Source: DASZFV01 sp035549075
Lineage (GTDB): Bacteria > Myxococcota_A > Polyangia > Fen-1088
Direction: 5' to 3'
Length of the DNA stretch: 64,000 nt
Assembly (NCBI GenBank): GCA_035549075.1
Contig: DASZRT010000103.1
Location: forward strand, 53,933-117,932
Shown: piece after piece, positions 46,112 through 55,466 of the stretch
How the letters are laid out: each line of letters opens with the position of its first letter
How positions within the stretch are numbered: the first letter of the stretch is position 1
Made by a program: the position numbers and the translations under genes
Notes under the pieces: generated by a model
Databases searched by the model: none
Told to the model about the DNA's origin: nothing
Seen by the model: the letters and a program-made list of their open reading frames with translations, nothing else

Positions 46112-47895
46112 CCGCGCGCCCGTCCGCCGAGCCCTTCTTCTTCGGTCCGCCCGAGCGGCCGCTCTTCGGGTGGCTGCATCGGTCCGCGGCGCCGGCCGCG
46201 TCGCTGGGCCTCGTCATCTGCGCGCCGTTCGGCTACGAGGAGATCTGCGCGCACCGCAGCCTCGCGGCGTTCGCCGACGCCGCCGCCGAAGCGGGCTTTC
46301 CCGCGATCCGCTTCGACGCCGACGGCACGGGCAACGCCGCGGGCGAGCCCACGGATCCCGGGCGCCTGGCCGCGTGGGTCGCGAGCGCGGGCCACGCCGC
46401 GGACACGCTGCGCGCCGCGACCGGCGTCGAGCGCGTCGTGTTCCTCGGCGTGCGGCTCGGCGTCATCACGGCGGCGCTCGCGGCGGCGCGCGACGACGTC
46501 GCCGGCCTCGTCGCGATCGCGCCCGTCGTCAACGCCAAGGCTCACCTGCGCGAGCTGCGCGCGCTGCAGATGTCGGGGACGCCGCGCCCGCCGCCGCCCG
46601 ACGTCGCCGTCGACCCGACGGTGCAGCCCGTGCTCGGCTTCCCCATCACGGCGGAGACGAAGGCGTCCCTCGAGACGATCGATCTCGCGAAACGAGAGAA
46701 GCCGCCTGCGCCGGCGGTGCTGATCCTCGATCGCGACGATCTTCCGACGACGACGGCGTGGCCCGAGCACCTGGCCGCGCAGGGCGTCGCCGTCGAGCGG
46801 CAGGTGCTGCCGGGCTTCGTCGAGATGACGCTGGGCGCGGAGTTCGCCGTGCCGCCGCGCGCGATGATCGACGCGACGGTCACGTGGCTGCGCGCGCGCG
46901 TCGCGTCCGCTGCGACGCGCGCGACGACGCCACCTGCGCTCGCGCACGAGGCGCGTGTCACGCCCGAGGTCGTCGAGCGCATCGTGCGCGTCGGGGGCGT
47001 CGACTCGGGCCCCGGCATGTTCGGCGTGCTGGCGACGCCCGCGCACGCGCCGCCGCGTCGCCGCGGTCTCTTACTGCTCAACGCGGGCGCCGTGCACCAC
47101 GTCGGGCCGAACCGCCTCCACGTCACGCTCGCGCGCCGATGGGCCGCGCGCGGTCACGCCGTGCTCCGCCTCGACGTCTCCGGGATCGGCGACAGCCCCG
47201 CGCGCGCCGGCCACGGAGAGAACGTCGTCTACGGCGCGTCGGCCGTTCAAGACGTCGACGACGCGCAAGCGTTCCTGCGCCGCGAGCCCGGCGTCGCCGA
47301 GGTGCACGGCCTCGGCATCTGCTCGGGCGGGTACCACGCGTTCAAGGCCGCCGTCGCGGGCGTGCGCCTCGACGGCGTCGTCTCGATCAACCCGCTCACC
47401 TTCTTCTTCAAGGCCGAGGTGCCCAAGGAAGAGCGCGCGCACCAAGTCTCATCGGAGACGTCGCGCTACTTCCGTCGGCTGCGCGACGTCGAGGCGTGGA
47501 AGAAGCTGTTCCGCGGCGACGTCAAGGTCGGCGCCTTCGCGCGCACGCTCATGCGCCGCGCCGAGCACCTCGCCGGTGATCGCGCGCGCGGCGTCGCCCG
47601 CGTGTTCGGCGTGTCGGTCGGCGACGACCTCGGCGCCGAGCTGCAAACGATCGCGCGCCACAAAGTCGCGCTGCGCTTCCTGTTCGCGGCGGGCGATCCC
47701 GGCGAGGAGCTGCTCGCGGCGGGCGGCGGCCCGACCGTCGGCGAGCTGCAGAAGCGCGGCGCGCTGTCGGTCGACGTCATCGCCGGGCCCGACCACACGT
47801 TCACGCCGCTGTGGTCGCACGGCGTGCTCGCGGCGCGCCTCGGTGCGTGGTTCGACGCGCCCGTCGACGGCTCGCGCGGCGAAGGCGGCGCGTGA
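46108..47895 (+). CDS. Tandem alpha/beta-hydrolase (two domains)
   Basis: 595 aa from a GTG overlapping the GH2 stop (GTGA). Domain 1 about 1-275: VICAPFGYEEICAHRSL, IRFDADGTGNAAG, and VVFLGVRLGVITAALA, where the nucleophile elbow reads G-V-R-L-G, so the catalytic Ser is missing. Domain 2 about 290-590: RRRGLLLLNAGAVHHVGPNRLHV, LRLDVSGIGDS and a canonical elbow GLGICSGGYHAF (Cys-Ser in place of x-Ser), with His in GPDHTFTPL. One active and one apparently inactive domain is an unusual design. Possible role: thioesterase or acyltransferase releasing the carrier-bound product. Confidence 0.85.
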   Translation: MTARPSAEPFFFGPPERPLFGWLHRSAAPAASLGLVICAPFGYEEICAHRSLAAFADAAAEAGFPAIRFDADGTGNAAGEPTDPGRLAAWVASAGHAADTLRAATGVERVVFLGVRLGVITAALAAARDDVAGLVAIAPVVNAKAHLRELRALQMSGTPRPPPPDVAVDPTVQPVLGFPITAETKASLETIDLAKREKPPAPAVLILDRDDLPTTTAWPEHLAAQGVAVERQVLPGFVEMTLGAEFAVPPRAMIDATVTWLRARVASAATRATTPPALAHEARVTPEVVERIVRVGGVDSGPGMFGVLATPAHAPPRRRGLLLLNAGAVHHVGPNRLHVTLARRWAARGHAVLRLDVSGIGDSPARAGHGENVVYGASAVQDVDDAQAFLRREPGVAEVHGLGICSGGYHAFKAAVAGVRLDGVVSINPLTFFFKAEVPKEERAHQVSSETSRYFRRLRDVEAWKKLFRGDVKVGAFARTLMRRAEHLAGDRARGVARVFGVSVGDDLGAELQTIARHKVALRFLFAAGDPGEELLAAGGGPTVGELQKRGALSVDVIAGPDHTFTPLWSHGVLAARLGAWFDAPVDGSRGEGGA

Positions 47896-48596
47896 GCGAC
47901 GGCCCGCCGGCTGACGAGACGATCGAGCTCGGCGGGCTGCGCGCGATCTCCGTGGGCGATCGCGCGGCGGCGCCCGTCGTCGTCGCGCTCGCGCACGGCT
48001 TTCAGATGGAGCCCGGCGATCTCTCGCCGTTCGCGCGGTCGATTCAAGCGCCAGCTTGGTTCCTGTTCCCGGAGGCGCCGGGCCTCGCCGAGCCGCGCGG
48101 CCGCGCTTGGTGGCACATCGACGCGAAGAAGCGCGAAGAGGCGCTGCGCCTCGGGCCGCGCGACTTCGCCGGCGAGCATCCGCCGGATCTGCCCGCGGCG
48201 CGCGAACGCCTGCTGGCGTTCCTGGAGGCGGCGAAGGCCGAGGCCGGCGCGCGGCCGCTCGTCGTCGGCGGCTTCTCGCAGGGCGGGATGCTCACGTGCG
48301 ACACCGTGCTGCGGTCGCGCCTCGACGTCGCGGCGATGGCGCTGCTCTCCGCGTCGCGCATCGCCTTCGACGAGTGGCGGCCGTGGCTCGAGACGCCGCG
48401 CGTGCGCGGCTTGCCCACGCTCGTGAGCCACGGACGCGCCGACGACGATCTCGCGTTCGCCGCGGGCGAAGCGCTGCGCGACGCGCTCACGGCCGCAGGC
48501 GCCGACGTCACATGGGTGCCGTTCGACGAGGGGCACCTCATCCCCCTGCTCGTTTGGCGGCGCTTACGTAAGCTCTTGCTCGATCTCGCTCGTTGA
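47892..48596 (+). CDS. Carboxylesterase/phospholipase-type alpha/beta hydrolase
   Basis: 234 aa from a GTG overlapping the previous stop. Abhydrolase_2 fold: VALAHGFQMEPGDLSPFA, nucleophile GGFSQGGMLTCDTV, Asp in SHGRADDDLAF and His in FDEGHLIPLL complete the triad. Similar to YpfH/carboxylesterase 2. Last gene of the carrier-protein operon; possibly the releasing or trimming esterase. The next gene starts 34 bp on and is a lipoprotein of another type. Confidence 0.9.
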   Translation: MSDGPPADETIELGGLRAISVGDRAAAPVVVALAHGFQMEPGDLSPFARSIQAPAWFLFPEAPGLAEPRGRAWWHIDAKKREEALRLGPRDFAGEHPPDLPAARERLLAFLEAAKAEAGARPLVVGGFSQGGMLTCDTVLRSRLDVAAMALLSASRIAFDEWRPWLETPRVRGLPTLVSHGRADDDLAFAAGEALRDALTAAGADVTWVPFDEGHLIPLLVWRRLRKLLLDLAR

Positions 48597-48629
48597 AAAT
48601 CAGGGGCGCTTTCGCGTTATCCTGGTGAC

Positions 48630-49826
48630 ATGCCTCGCTTGACTTCGACGTCGCGGAATTGGGCCGGCGTTTTCGCTGCGTTTCTCGCCGCGTTTCTCTT
48701 CGTGGCCGGTTGCGGCGGCAGCAGCTCGACACCGAAGCCCGACGGCGGCGACGCCGGCGCGGGCGCCGACGGTTCGGCGGGAATGGGTGACACCGGAGGC
48801 TCCGGTGGTGGCGGATCTGCGGGCACGGGAGGCAGCGCAGGCACTGGTGGCAGCGCGGGCTCGGGTGGCAGCGCGGGCAGCGACGGCGGCGCCGGCGCTG
48901 ATGGCAGCGCAGGTACGGGCGGAAGCGCGGGCGCGGGTGGCTCCGCGGGCGCGGGTGGCAGCTCGAATTCGGACGGTGGCGCGGGCACGGGCGGCGCGAA
49001 GCCAGACGGCGCGGCCGACGCGCCCGTCGACGCACCGGCGACGGAGGCCGGCAACGACGGCGGCACCGACACGTCGACGACCACCGATGCGAGCGACGGC
49101 CCCACGAGCGACGCGGGCATCGACGCCGGCCCCGTGACCGTCGACGTCGCGGCCTCGGCCAACCACCTCGCGCTCGACTCGTGCGCCGTCACTCCCGCCG
49201 TGTTCTCGAACGTCGCCGCGGGCACGTACACGATCACGCTCACCGCGAGCACGCTCTCGAAGGGCGGCGTCTCGGGCACGGACCCCGTCGTGCCGTCGCA
49301 CGACAACTACGTCATCGTCAACCTGCCGCTGCCCGCGGGCGACCCGAACGAGAAGATGCGCTTCTTCATGCTGAACGGCGTCGGCGCGCACGCCGACGTC
49401 ACGCTGCCCGCGACGGGCACGATCCAGATCATGTTCGTCGACTCCGACGCGGGCTCGAACGCGGGTCAAGCGACGGTGACGCTCTCGCCGGGCGGCTCGA
49501 CGACGACCGTCGACGCGGTCACGAACGTGCTGCGCTGGAACGAGGGCTGCCTCTCGACGCCGGCCTCGTACGTCGTGCCGGCGGGCCTGCACCGCGTGGC
49601 GCTCACGGCGAGCACGCTCAGCTCGGGCGGCGGCCGCCACGACGACTTCGTCCTCGTCCGCATCCCGAGCGAGGTGCCGACGGACGACCACCGCTTCGTC
49701 ATCCTCAACGGCGTCGGCGCGAGCTACGACTTCACGCCGTACAACAGCCAGACGCTGCGCTCGTGGTTCATCAGCTCGTCGAGTGGAAGCAGCGGCGACG
49801 CCACATTGACTGTCTCGCCTTTGTAA
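48630..49826 (+). CDS. Lipoprotein with Gly-rich linker and duplicated beta domain
   Basis: 398 aa. Lipobox FLFVAGC (Cys28). Residues about 35-130: GGSAGTGGSAGSGG repeats followed by an Asp/Ala/Thr stretch (DGAADAPVDAPATEAGNDGG). The C-terminal 225 residues hold two copies of a domain of about 105 residues; matching landmarks are TITLTASTLSKGG / RVALTASTLSSGG, DNYVIVNLP / DDFVLVRIP and RFFMLNGVGA / RFVILNGVGA. The first copy has one Cys (LDSCAVTP) and the second too (NEGCLSTP), perhaps joined. Probably a surface protein; binding partner unknown. Confidence 0.72.
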   Translation: MPRLTSTSRNWAGVFAAFLAAFLFVAGCGGSSSTPKPDGGDAGAGADGSAGMGDTGGSGGGGSAGTGGSAGTGGSAGSGGSAGSDGGAGADGSAGTGGSAGAGGSAGAGGSSNSDGGAGTGGAKPDGAADAPVDAPATEAGNDGGTDTSTTTDASDGPTSDAGIDAGPVTVDVAASANHLALDSCAVTPAVFSNVAAGTYTITLTASTLSKGGVSGTDPVVPSHDNYVIVNLPLPAGDPNEKMRFFMLNGVGAHADVTLPATGTIQIMFVDSDAGSNAGQATVTLSPGGSTTTVDAVTNVLRWNEGCLSTPASYVVPAGLHRVALTASTLSSGGGRHDDFVLVRIPSEVPTDDHRFVILNGVGASYDFTPYNSQTLRSWFISSSSGSSGDATLTVSPL

Positions 49827-49903
49827 CCCCGCGCACCGTCGAGACCGTTCCCGAAGCGAACGGCGCCTGATATGTTCGGCGCCTCGTTCGAGAAGGAGAC
49901 GTC

Positions 49904-51418
49904 GTGCCGGAATCCGCAGTCAAGCGCCTCCTCGTCCACACGTCTCACTATTCTTTGTCCAGCTTCCTCACGATGGTGGCTGGCCTCGTCTCGTTCCCGC
50001 TGCTGACGCGCATCTTCTCGGTCGGCGACTACGGGATCATGAACCTCATCGGGTCGACGCTCACGGTGGCGGTCGCCCTCGGCAAGGTCGGCGTCCAGCA
50101 CTCGATCGTCCGCTACCAGAGCGAGATCTCGGCCGGCAAGGGGCGCTACACGCTGCGCGAGCTCGCCTCGACGACGATGTTCGGCATGATCGGCACCGCC
50201 CTCACGGCGATGGCGATCCTCATGGTGCTGGTGCACTTCGTGCCGGCCCGCTGGTTCGCCGACTCGCGTTTACGCCTGCTCTTCAGCGTCGCGACGCTGT
50301 TGATCTTCGTGCAGGTCGTCGAGAGCAACTTCCTGAATTTCCTGCGGGCCGAGCAGGCGACGACGACGCTGCTCAAGTACCAGGTCGCGAAGCGCTACCT
50401 GGGCCTCGGCCTCATCCTCACGACGGTCTTCTTCATCTCGCAGTCACTTGGCGGCTTCTACACGGCGTCGGTCGTCAACGAGTCGCTCGCCCTCATCGCG
50501 CTCGCGCTGCTCGTTTACGTCAAGCGCGGCTGGCCGCTGCCGCGCCTGTCCGAGTTCAGGCGCCCGCTGTACCGCGAGCTGCTCGGCTTCGGCATCCCCA
50601 TGATGATCGGCTACGAGATGGCGGGGCTCATCCTCGCCGTCGGCGATCGCTACGTCATCGAGGGCCTCATCGGCGAGACGCCGCTCGGCCTCTACAGCGC
50701 CGCTTACAACCTGTGCCAGTACGTGCAGTCGGTGTTCATCGCCTCGGTCGCGCAGGCGATCATGCCGCTCTACATGCAGATGTGGGACGCCAAGGGCGTC
50801 GAGGAGACGCAGGCGTTCATCGCGCGCTCGATGCGCACGTACGTGCTGCTGGCGGCGCCGCTCATCGCGGGCCTCGCGGCCGTTGGTCCCGAGCTCTTGC
50901 CGTCGCTCGCCTCGGACAAGTACGCGACGGGCGCGGGCATCCTGCCGTGGGTCATCTCGGGCATGGTCATCGAGGGCGCGAACGCCATGGTGGGCGCGGG
51001 CCTGTTCATCCACCGCAAGACGCGCGTCATCATGTCGATCGTGCTTTCTTGCGCCATCGCGAACATCGGGCTCAACTTCATCCTCGTGCCGCGGATCGGG
51101 ATCATGGGCTCGGCGATCGCCACCCTCGTGAGCTATGCGGCGTCGGCGCTGCTGCTGGGCGCGGCGGGCCGACGCCTGCTCGTCGTGAAGCTGCCGTGGA
51201 TGACGATCTTGCGCGCGGGCGTAAGCGCATTCGTCATGTTCCTCGCGGTGCGAAATATTTTGCCGGCCCGGCGTCTCCTCACTGTATGCGTTCGATCGAT
51301 CGCTGGAGCGCCCGTTTACGCCGCGCTCGTTTACTTGATCGACCCCGACGCGCGCGAGGCCGCGCGAAAGCCCATCGAGCGCCTGAGAAGGCTCGTCCGC
51401 GGAGAGCGCGCGGCATGA
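49904..51418 (+). CDS. Wzx-type polysaccharide flippase (MOP superfamily)
   Basis: 504 aa from a GTG with GAAGGAGA nine nt upstream. About 12-14 membrane helices; SLSSFLTMVAGLVSFPLLTRIFSVGDYGIMNLI is the characteristic start of polysaccharide-synthesis flippases, as is GFGIPMMIGYEMAGLILAVGDRYVIEGLIG in the second half. It would flip lipid-linked repeat units across the inner membrane. Overlaps the deacetylase gene by 4 bp. No polymerase (Wzy) is seen in the window. Confidence 0.92.
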   Translation: MPESAVKRLLVHTSHYSLSSFLTMVAGLVSFPLLTRIFSVGDYGIMNLIGSTLTVAVALGKVGVQHSIVRYQSEISAGKGRYTLRELASTTMFGMIGTALTAMAILMVLVHFVPARWFADSRLRLLFSVATLLIFVQVVESNFLNFLRAEQATTTLLKYQVAKRYLGLGLILTTVFFISQSLGGFYTASVVNESLALIALALLVYVKRGWPLPRLSEFRRPLYRELLGFGIPMMIGYEMAGLILAVGDRYVIEGLIGETPLGLYSAAYNLCQYVQSVFIASVAQAIMPLYMQMWDAKGVEETQAFIARSMRTYVLLAAPLIAGLAAVGPELLPSLASDKYATGAGILPWVISGMVIEGANAMVGAGLFIHRKTRVIMSIVLSCAIANIGLNFILVPRIGIMGSAIATLVSYAASALLLGAAGRRLLVVKLPWMTILRAGVSAFVMFLAVRNILPARRLLTVCVRSIAGAPVYAALVYLIDPDAREAARKPIERLRRLVRGERAA

Positions 51419-52389
51419 GCCTCGGCGGGCTCAAGGGCGGCGTCAAAGAGCTCTTCGCGAAGCCCGCCGTGTGGCACCGCCTGGGTCCGCTCACGCGGCC
51501 GCCAGGCGTCATCGTTCTCACGTACCACGACGTCTTCCAGACGCGCGGGCCGCTCGAGGGCATGCGCATCGATTTGTTCGCCGAGCAGATGCGTTGGGTG
51601 CGCGACCACTGTGAGCCGATCGAGCCCGAGGCCGTCGTCGAGCGCAGCCGCGACGCGCGGCGCTCGCGCCCCGCCGTGCTCGTGACGTTCGACGACGGCT
51701 ACCGCAGCTACCACGACCTCGCCTACCCCGTGCTCAAAGAGCTGGGCATCCCGGCGCTCGTCTTCGTCGCGACGTCGTTCATGGACGAGGGCGGCATGAT
51801 GTGGACCGATCAGGTTCAGCGCGCCGCCGCCGCGTCGACGATCGCCGAGCTCGACGTGCCGTGGTCGGGCGAGCGCGTGCCGCTGCCCGACGCGGCCGCG
51901 CGCAAGGCGCTCGGCGCGCGCGCCCGCGCCCACCTCAAGACCTTGCCCGACACCGAACGGCGCGCGCAGATGAAGACGCTGCTCGCGGCGCTCGGCGCGT
52001 CGCCGCACGGCGAGCGCACGATGCTCACCTGGGACGAGGTGCGCCGCACGATGGACCTCACGCGCTACGGCGGCCACTCGCACACGCACCCCATCCTCTC
52101 GCGGCTCGACACGGCGACGGCGAGACACGAGATCGAGACCTGTCACGCGCGCGTCACCGCCGAGACAGGACGCGCGCCGAAGCACTTCGCCTACCCCAAC
52201 GGCGGCCCGCACGACTTCACGACCGAGACGAAGGAGATCGTGCGGGCGAGCGGCTTCGAGATCGCGTTCTCGACGACCGTCGGCATCGCCGGTCCCGACA
52301 CCGACTGGCTCGCCGTCAAGCGCATCGGCGCGGGCGAGATGAGCATGGCGGGCTTCGCTTGGACCATGGCCGGGTTGAACCGGTCCTAG
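51415..52389 (+). CDS. Polysaccharide deacetylase (NodB fold, CE4)
   Basis: 324 aa. Motif 1 LVTFDDGYRS with the catalytic Asp and metal Asp, motif 2 YGGHSHTHPILSRL with the metal His pair, and motif 3 KHFAYPNGGPHDF. VIVLTYHDVF at the start is the extra strand of the polysaccharide-deacetylase branch. It removes N- or O-acetyl groups from the polymer or lipid-linked intermediate. No signal peptide, so probably cytoplasmic or attached to the inner leaflet. Coupled to the flippase gene. Confidence 0.92.
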   Translation: MSLGGLKGGVKELFAKPAVWHRLGPLTRPPGVIVLTYHDVFQTRGPLEGMRIDLFAEQMRWVRDHCEPIEPEAVVERSRDARRSRPAVLVTFDDGYRSYHDLAYPVLKELGIPALVFVATSFMDEGGMMWTDQVQRAAAASTIAELDVPWSGERVPLPDAAARKALGARARAHLKTLPDTERRAQMKTLLAALGASPHGERTMLTWDEVRRTMDLTRYGGHSHTHPILSRLDTATARHEIETCHARVTAETGRAPKHFAYPNGGPHDFTTETKEIVRASGFEIAFSTTVGIAGPDTDWLAVKRIGAGEMSMAGFAWTMAGLNRS

Positions 52390-52393
52390 GCGC

Positions 52394-54277
52394 TTACGCG
52401 GAGGCGCCGTCGAGGTAACGGCGGGACCAGAGCTCTAGGCTGAGGATGAGCCAGAGGATTTCGCCGTGGTCGGCTTTGGCGGTGAGGTGCTCGTCGAGGT
52501 AGCGCCGCGCGACGGTGGGGCTGACGAGGCCGCGGTCGCGCAGGGCTCGGCTGGCGATGACGTCGCTCGCGAGCGGTTGGAGCGGGCCGCGGAACCAGGC
52601 GCCGAGCGGGATCGCGAAGCCTTGCTTCTTCTTCTCGAGGACGTCGGGCGGCAACCAGCGCGCGGCGGCGCGGCGCATGAGGTGCTTGCCGCGCCGGTTG
52701 CGCAGGCGCATGTCGTCGGGCAGGCGCACGGCGAAGTCGACGAGGCGGTGGTCGAGGAACGGCGCGCGGCCTTCGAGCGAGCTGGCCATGGCCGTGCGGT
52801 CGACTTTGACGAGGATGTCGTCGGGCAGGTAGCTCGCGAAGTCGACGGCGACGCAACGGTCGAGCGCGCCGAGGGCGCTCGCGGCGCGGGCGGCGGCGGC
52901 GACGGGGCCGTCGTCGGTCGTCGCGGCGATGCGCGTGGCGTCGCCGAGCAAGTCGTTCGTGACGTCGGTGCGGGTGAGCGCGACGCCCGAGAGGTAGCTC
53001 TCGACGAACGGCTGGCGCAGGCGCTCGCCGATGCGGCGCAGCCGGTAGCCGTGGTCGCCAGGCACGAAGCGCGCGGCGACGCGACCGACGAGCTCGGCCG
53101 TCGCCGCGGCGACGGGCTTGAGCGGCCCGAGGCGCTGCAGATCCAGGAAGCGCTGGTAACGCGAGTAGCCGGCGAAGGCCTCGTCGCCGCCGTCGCCCGA
53201 GAGCGCCATCTTGACGTGCTCGCGCGCCATCTTCGCGACGAGGTAGGTCGGGATCGACGACGAGTCGGCGAAGGGCTCGTCGAGGTGCCACACGAGCTCG
53301 CGCAACAGATCGACGGCGTTCGGGTCGACGACGAGCTCGTGGTGCTCGGTGGCGAGGTGCTTCGACACGCGGCGCGCGTCGTCGAGCTCGTTGTAGGCCG
53401 CTTCGCGGAAGCCGATCGTGAACGTCTTCACGGGGCGGTCCATGTGCCGCGCCATGAGCGCGACGACGACGCTCGAGTCGAGGCCGCCGCTCAGGAACGC
53501 GCCGAACGGCACTTCGGCGACGAGGCGGCTCTCGACGGCCTGGTCCAGCAGGCGCGCGAGCTCTTCCTCGGCCTCGGGCTCGGACAGCTTGTGCTTGGGC
53601 CCGAAGCCCAGCTCGTAGTAGCGGTGCTCGGTGACGCGGCCGTCGACGTAGCGCAGGTAGTGCGCAGGCGGCAGCTTGCGCACGCCGCGGAAGATGCTGC
53701 CGGGCGTGGGCACGTAGCCGAAGCGGATGTAGCCGCGCACCGCCTCGGGCGCGATCTCGCGGCGGAAGCCGGGAACTCGAAGAAGCGACTTGAGCTCGCT
53801 GCCGAACACGAGGCGGCGGCCGTCGTCCCAGTAGAAGAGCGGCTTCTCGCCGAAGCGATCGCGCGCGAGCACGAGCGTGCGCGTCTTCGTGTTCCACAGC
53901 GCGACGCCGAACATGCCGTTCAGGCGCGCGAACACGCCGTCGCCCCACTCGGCCCAGCCGTGGACGATGACCTCGGTGTCGGAGTTGGTCTTGAAGCGGC
54001 GGCCCGCGGCCTCGAGCTCGGCGCGCAGCTCGCGGAAGTTGTAGATCTCGCCGTTGAAGACGCACTGGATCGTGCCGTCCTCGTTGGCGAGCGGCTGGTG
54101 ACCGCCCGCGAGATCGATGATCGCGAGGCGGCGCATGCCGATCATCGCCTGGTCGTCGCGGAAGACGCCCTCGTCGTCGGGGCCGCGGTGGACGATCGCG
54201 GCGTTCATGGCGTGCGCGACCTCGACGCCGGGCAGCGGCGCGCCGGGCGCGGCGACGATGCCGACGATGCCGCACAT
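52394..54277 (-). CDS. asnB: Glutamine-dependent asparagine synthetase-like amidotransferase
   Basis: 627 aa. Class II glutaminase domain begins MCGIVGIV with the nucleophile Cys2 and continues with AIVHRGPDDEG and QCVFNGEIYNFRELR. The synthetase domain has the PP-loop SGGLDSSVVVAL (about 264-275) and MALSGDGGDEAFAGY. Complete length. In polysaccharide loci, such enzymes amidate sugar carboxyls rather than aspartate; the setting here (GT4, chain-length protein, deacetylases) supports that, but housekeeping Asn synthesis cannot be excluded. One base separates it from the GT4 gene. Confidence 0.93.
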   Translation of the reverse strand: MCGIVGIVAAPGAPLPGVEVAHAMNAAIVHRGPDDEGVFRDDQAMIGMRRLAIIDLAGGHQPLANEDGTIQCVFNGEIYNFRELRAELEAAGRRFKTNSDTEVIVHGWAEWGDGVFARLNGMFGVALWNTKTRTLVLARDRFGEKPLFYWDDGRRLVFGSELKSLLRVPGFRREIAPEAVRGYIRFGYVPTPGSIFRGVRKLPPAHYLRYVDGRVTEHRYYELGFGPKHKLSEPEAEEELARLLDQAVESRLVAEVPFGAFLSGGLDSSVVVALMARHMDRPVKTFTIGFREAAYNELDDARRVSKHLATEHHELVVDPNAVDLLRELVWHLDEPFADSSSIPTYLVAKMAREHVKMALSGDGGDEAFAGYSRYQRFLDLQRLGPLKPVAAATAELVGRVAARFVPGDHGYRLRRIGERLRQPFVESYLSGVALTRTDVTNDLLGDATRIAATTDDGPVAAAARAASALGALDRCVAVDFASYLPDDILVKVDRTAMASSLEGRAPFLDHRLVDFAVRLPDDMRLRNRRGKHLMRRAAARWLPPDVLEKKKQGFAIPLGAWFRGPLQPLASDVIASRALRDRGLVSPTVARRYLDEHLTAKADHGEILWLILSLELWSRRYLDGASA

Positions 54278-54278
54278 G

Positions 54279-55466
54279 CTAGCGCGCCCCCCCTGCGACG
54301 GCGACGGCGGGCCGCGCGCCGGCGTAGAGCTCGAACAACCGGCCCATGACGGCGCCGACGTCGGCGCGCGCCTGAACGTCGGCGCGCGCGTTGCGGCCCA
54401 GCTCGGCGAGCGCCGCGGGCGCCAGCGCGGCCGCTTCGGTGAGGGCCTTGGCGAGCGCCGCGCGATCGCCGACGTCGAACAGCCAGCCGTTGCGCCCGTC
54501 GACGACGAAGTCCTCGCTGCCGCTCACGCGGCTCGCGATCGTGGGGAGGCCCGCCGCCATGAACTCGAGCAGCGTGTTCGACAGGCCTTCGATCGTCGAC
54601 GTCAACACGCCGACGTCGGCGCGCGCCAGCACGGCCTCGACGTCGTCGCGGTGGCCGAGGAATTCGACCTGCGCCGCGACGCCGAGCTTCTCGGCCTCGG
54701 CGCGCAGCCTCTCCTCGAGCGGGCCGCCACCGACGAGCAAGAGACGCGCGTCGCTACGGCCCCCGGAACGGTCCGAAAACGCGTCGGCCCAGGCGCCGAG
54801 CAACGTCTCGAGGCCCTTCTCGGCGACGAGCCGGCCCACGAAGACCGCCGAGAACGGCGCGCCTGGCGCGCGCGCCGCGTGCCCGCCTCCGAAGCGCGTC
54901 GTGTCGACGCCGTTCGGCAGCACGACGATGCGATCGCTCGGAAACCCGTTCTTCTCGAGCTCACCCGCGATGCGCGTGCTGATGGCCTGCAGCGTGGTCG
55001 CGCGCTTGAGCATCGCGCACGCGACGGTCGCGAGCGGGCCGCGGCCTGGCGCGAGCACGCCGCGCTCGAGCTCCCACCAGCCCGAGATCTTCACGACGAC
55101 GGGCTTGCCGACGATCGAGCCCACGAGGCACGTCACCGCGCCCATGTGGTGCGCGATGTGGACGTGCCACGCGTCATAGCGCCGGCCGCGCCCGAGCAAG
55201 AACGCCCCGAGCTTCGCCGCGAGGATCGCCGCGCCCACGAGCGGCTTGCGCGGGTAGGCGATGCGCCCCACCGGCACGCCCTTGCAGCGCTCGGCCGTCT
55301 TCTGCGAGCCGCGCGGCAGCATCGGCGTCAGCACGGTGACCTCGTGGCCCGCGCGGCGCATCGCGCCCGCGAGCGTGCGCACCTGCGACTCGGCGCCGCC
55401 GCCGCCCGTCGGCGAGTACGTGCTCTCGAGGACCATGAGCACGCGCAGCGGACGATCAGGCGGCAT
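54279..55466 (-). CDS. Family 4 glycosyltransferase
   Basis: 395 aa from the ATG at 55466, overlapping the preceding gene by 11 bp. GT-B fold: VLESTYSPTGGGGAESQVRTLAGAM at the N-terminus, acceptor side with HVHIAHHMGAV; donor side with AVFVGRLVAEKGLETLL, LLLVGGGPLEERL and the EX7E motif in STIEGLSNTLLEFMAAGLPT. Adds a sugar from a nucleotide donor to the growing lipid-linked unit. Confidence 0.94.
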   Translation of the reverse strand: MPPDRPLRVLMVLESTYSPTGGGGAESQVRTLAGAMRRAGHEVTVLTPMLPRGSQKTAERCKGVPVGRIAYPRKPLVGAAILAAKLGAFLLGRGRRYDAWHVHIAHHMGAVTCLVGSIVGKPVVVKISGWWELERGVLAPGRGPLATVACAMLKRATTLQAISTRIAGELEKNGFPSDRIVVLPNGVDTTRFGGGHAARAPGAPFSAVFVGRLVAEKGLETLLGAWADAFSDRSGGRSDARLLLVGGGPLEERLRAEAEKLGVAAQVEFLGHRDDVEAVLARADVGVLTSTIEGLSNTLLEFMAAGLPTIASRVSGSEDFVVDGRNGWLFDVGDRAALAKALTEAAALAPAALAELGRNARADVQARADVGAVMGRLFELYAGARPAVAVAGGAR

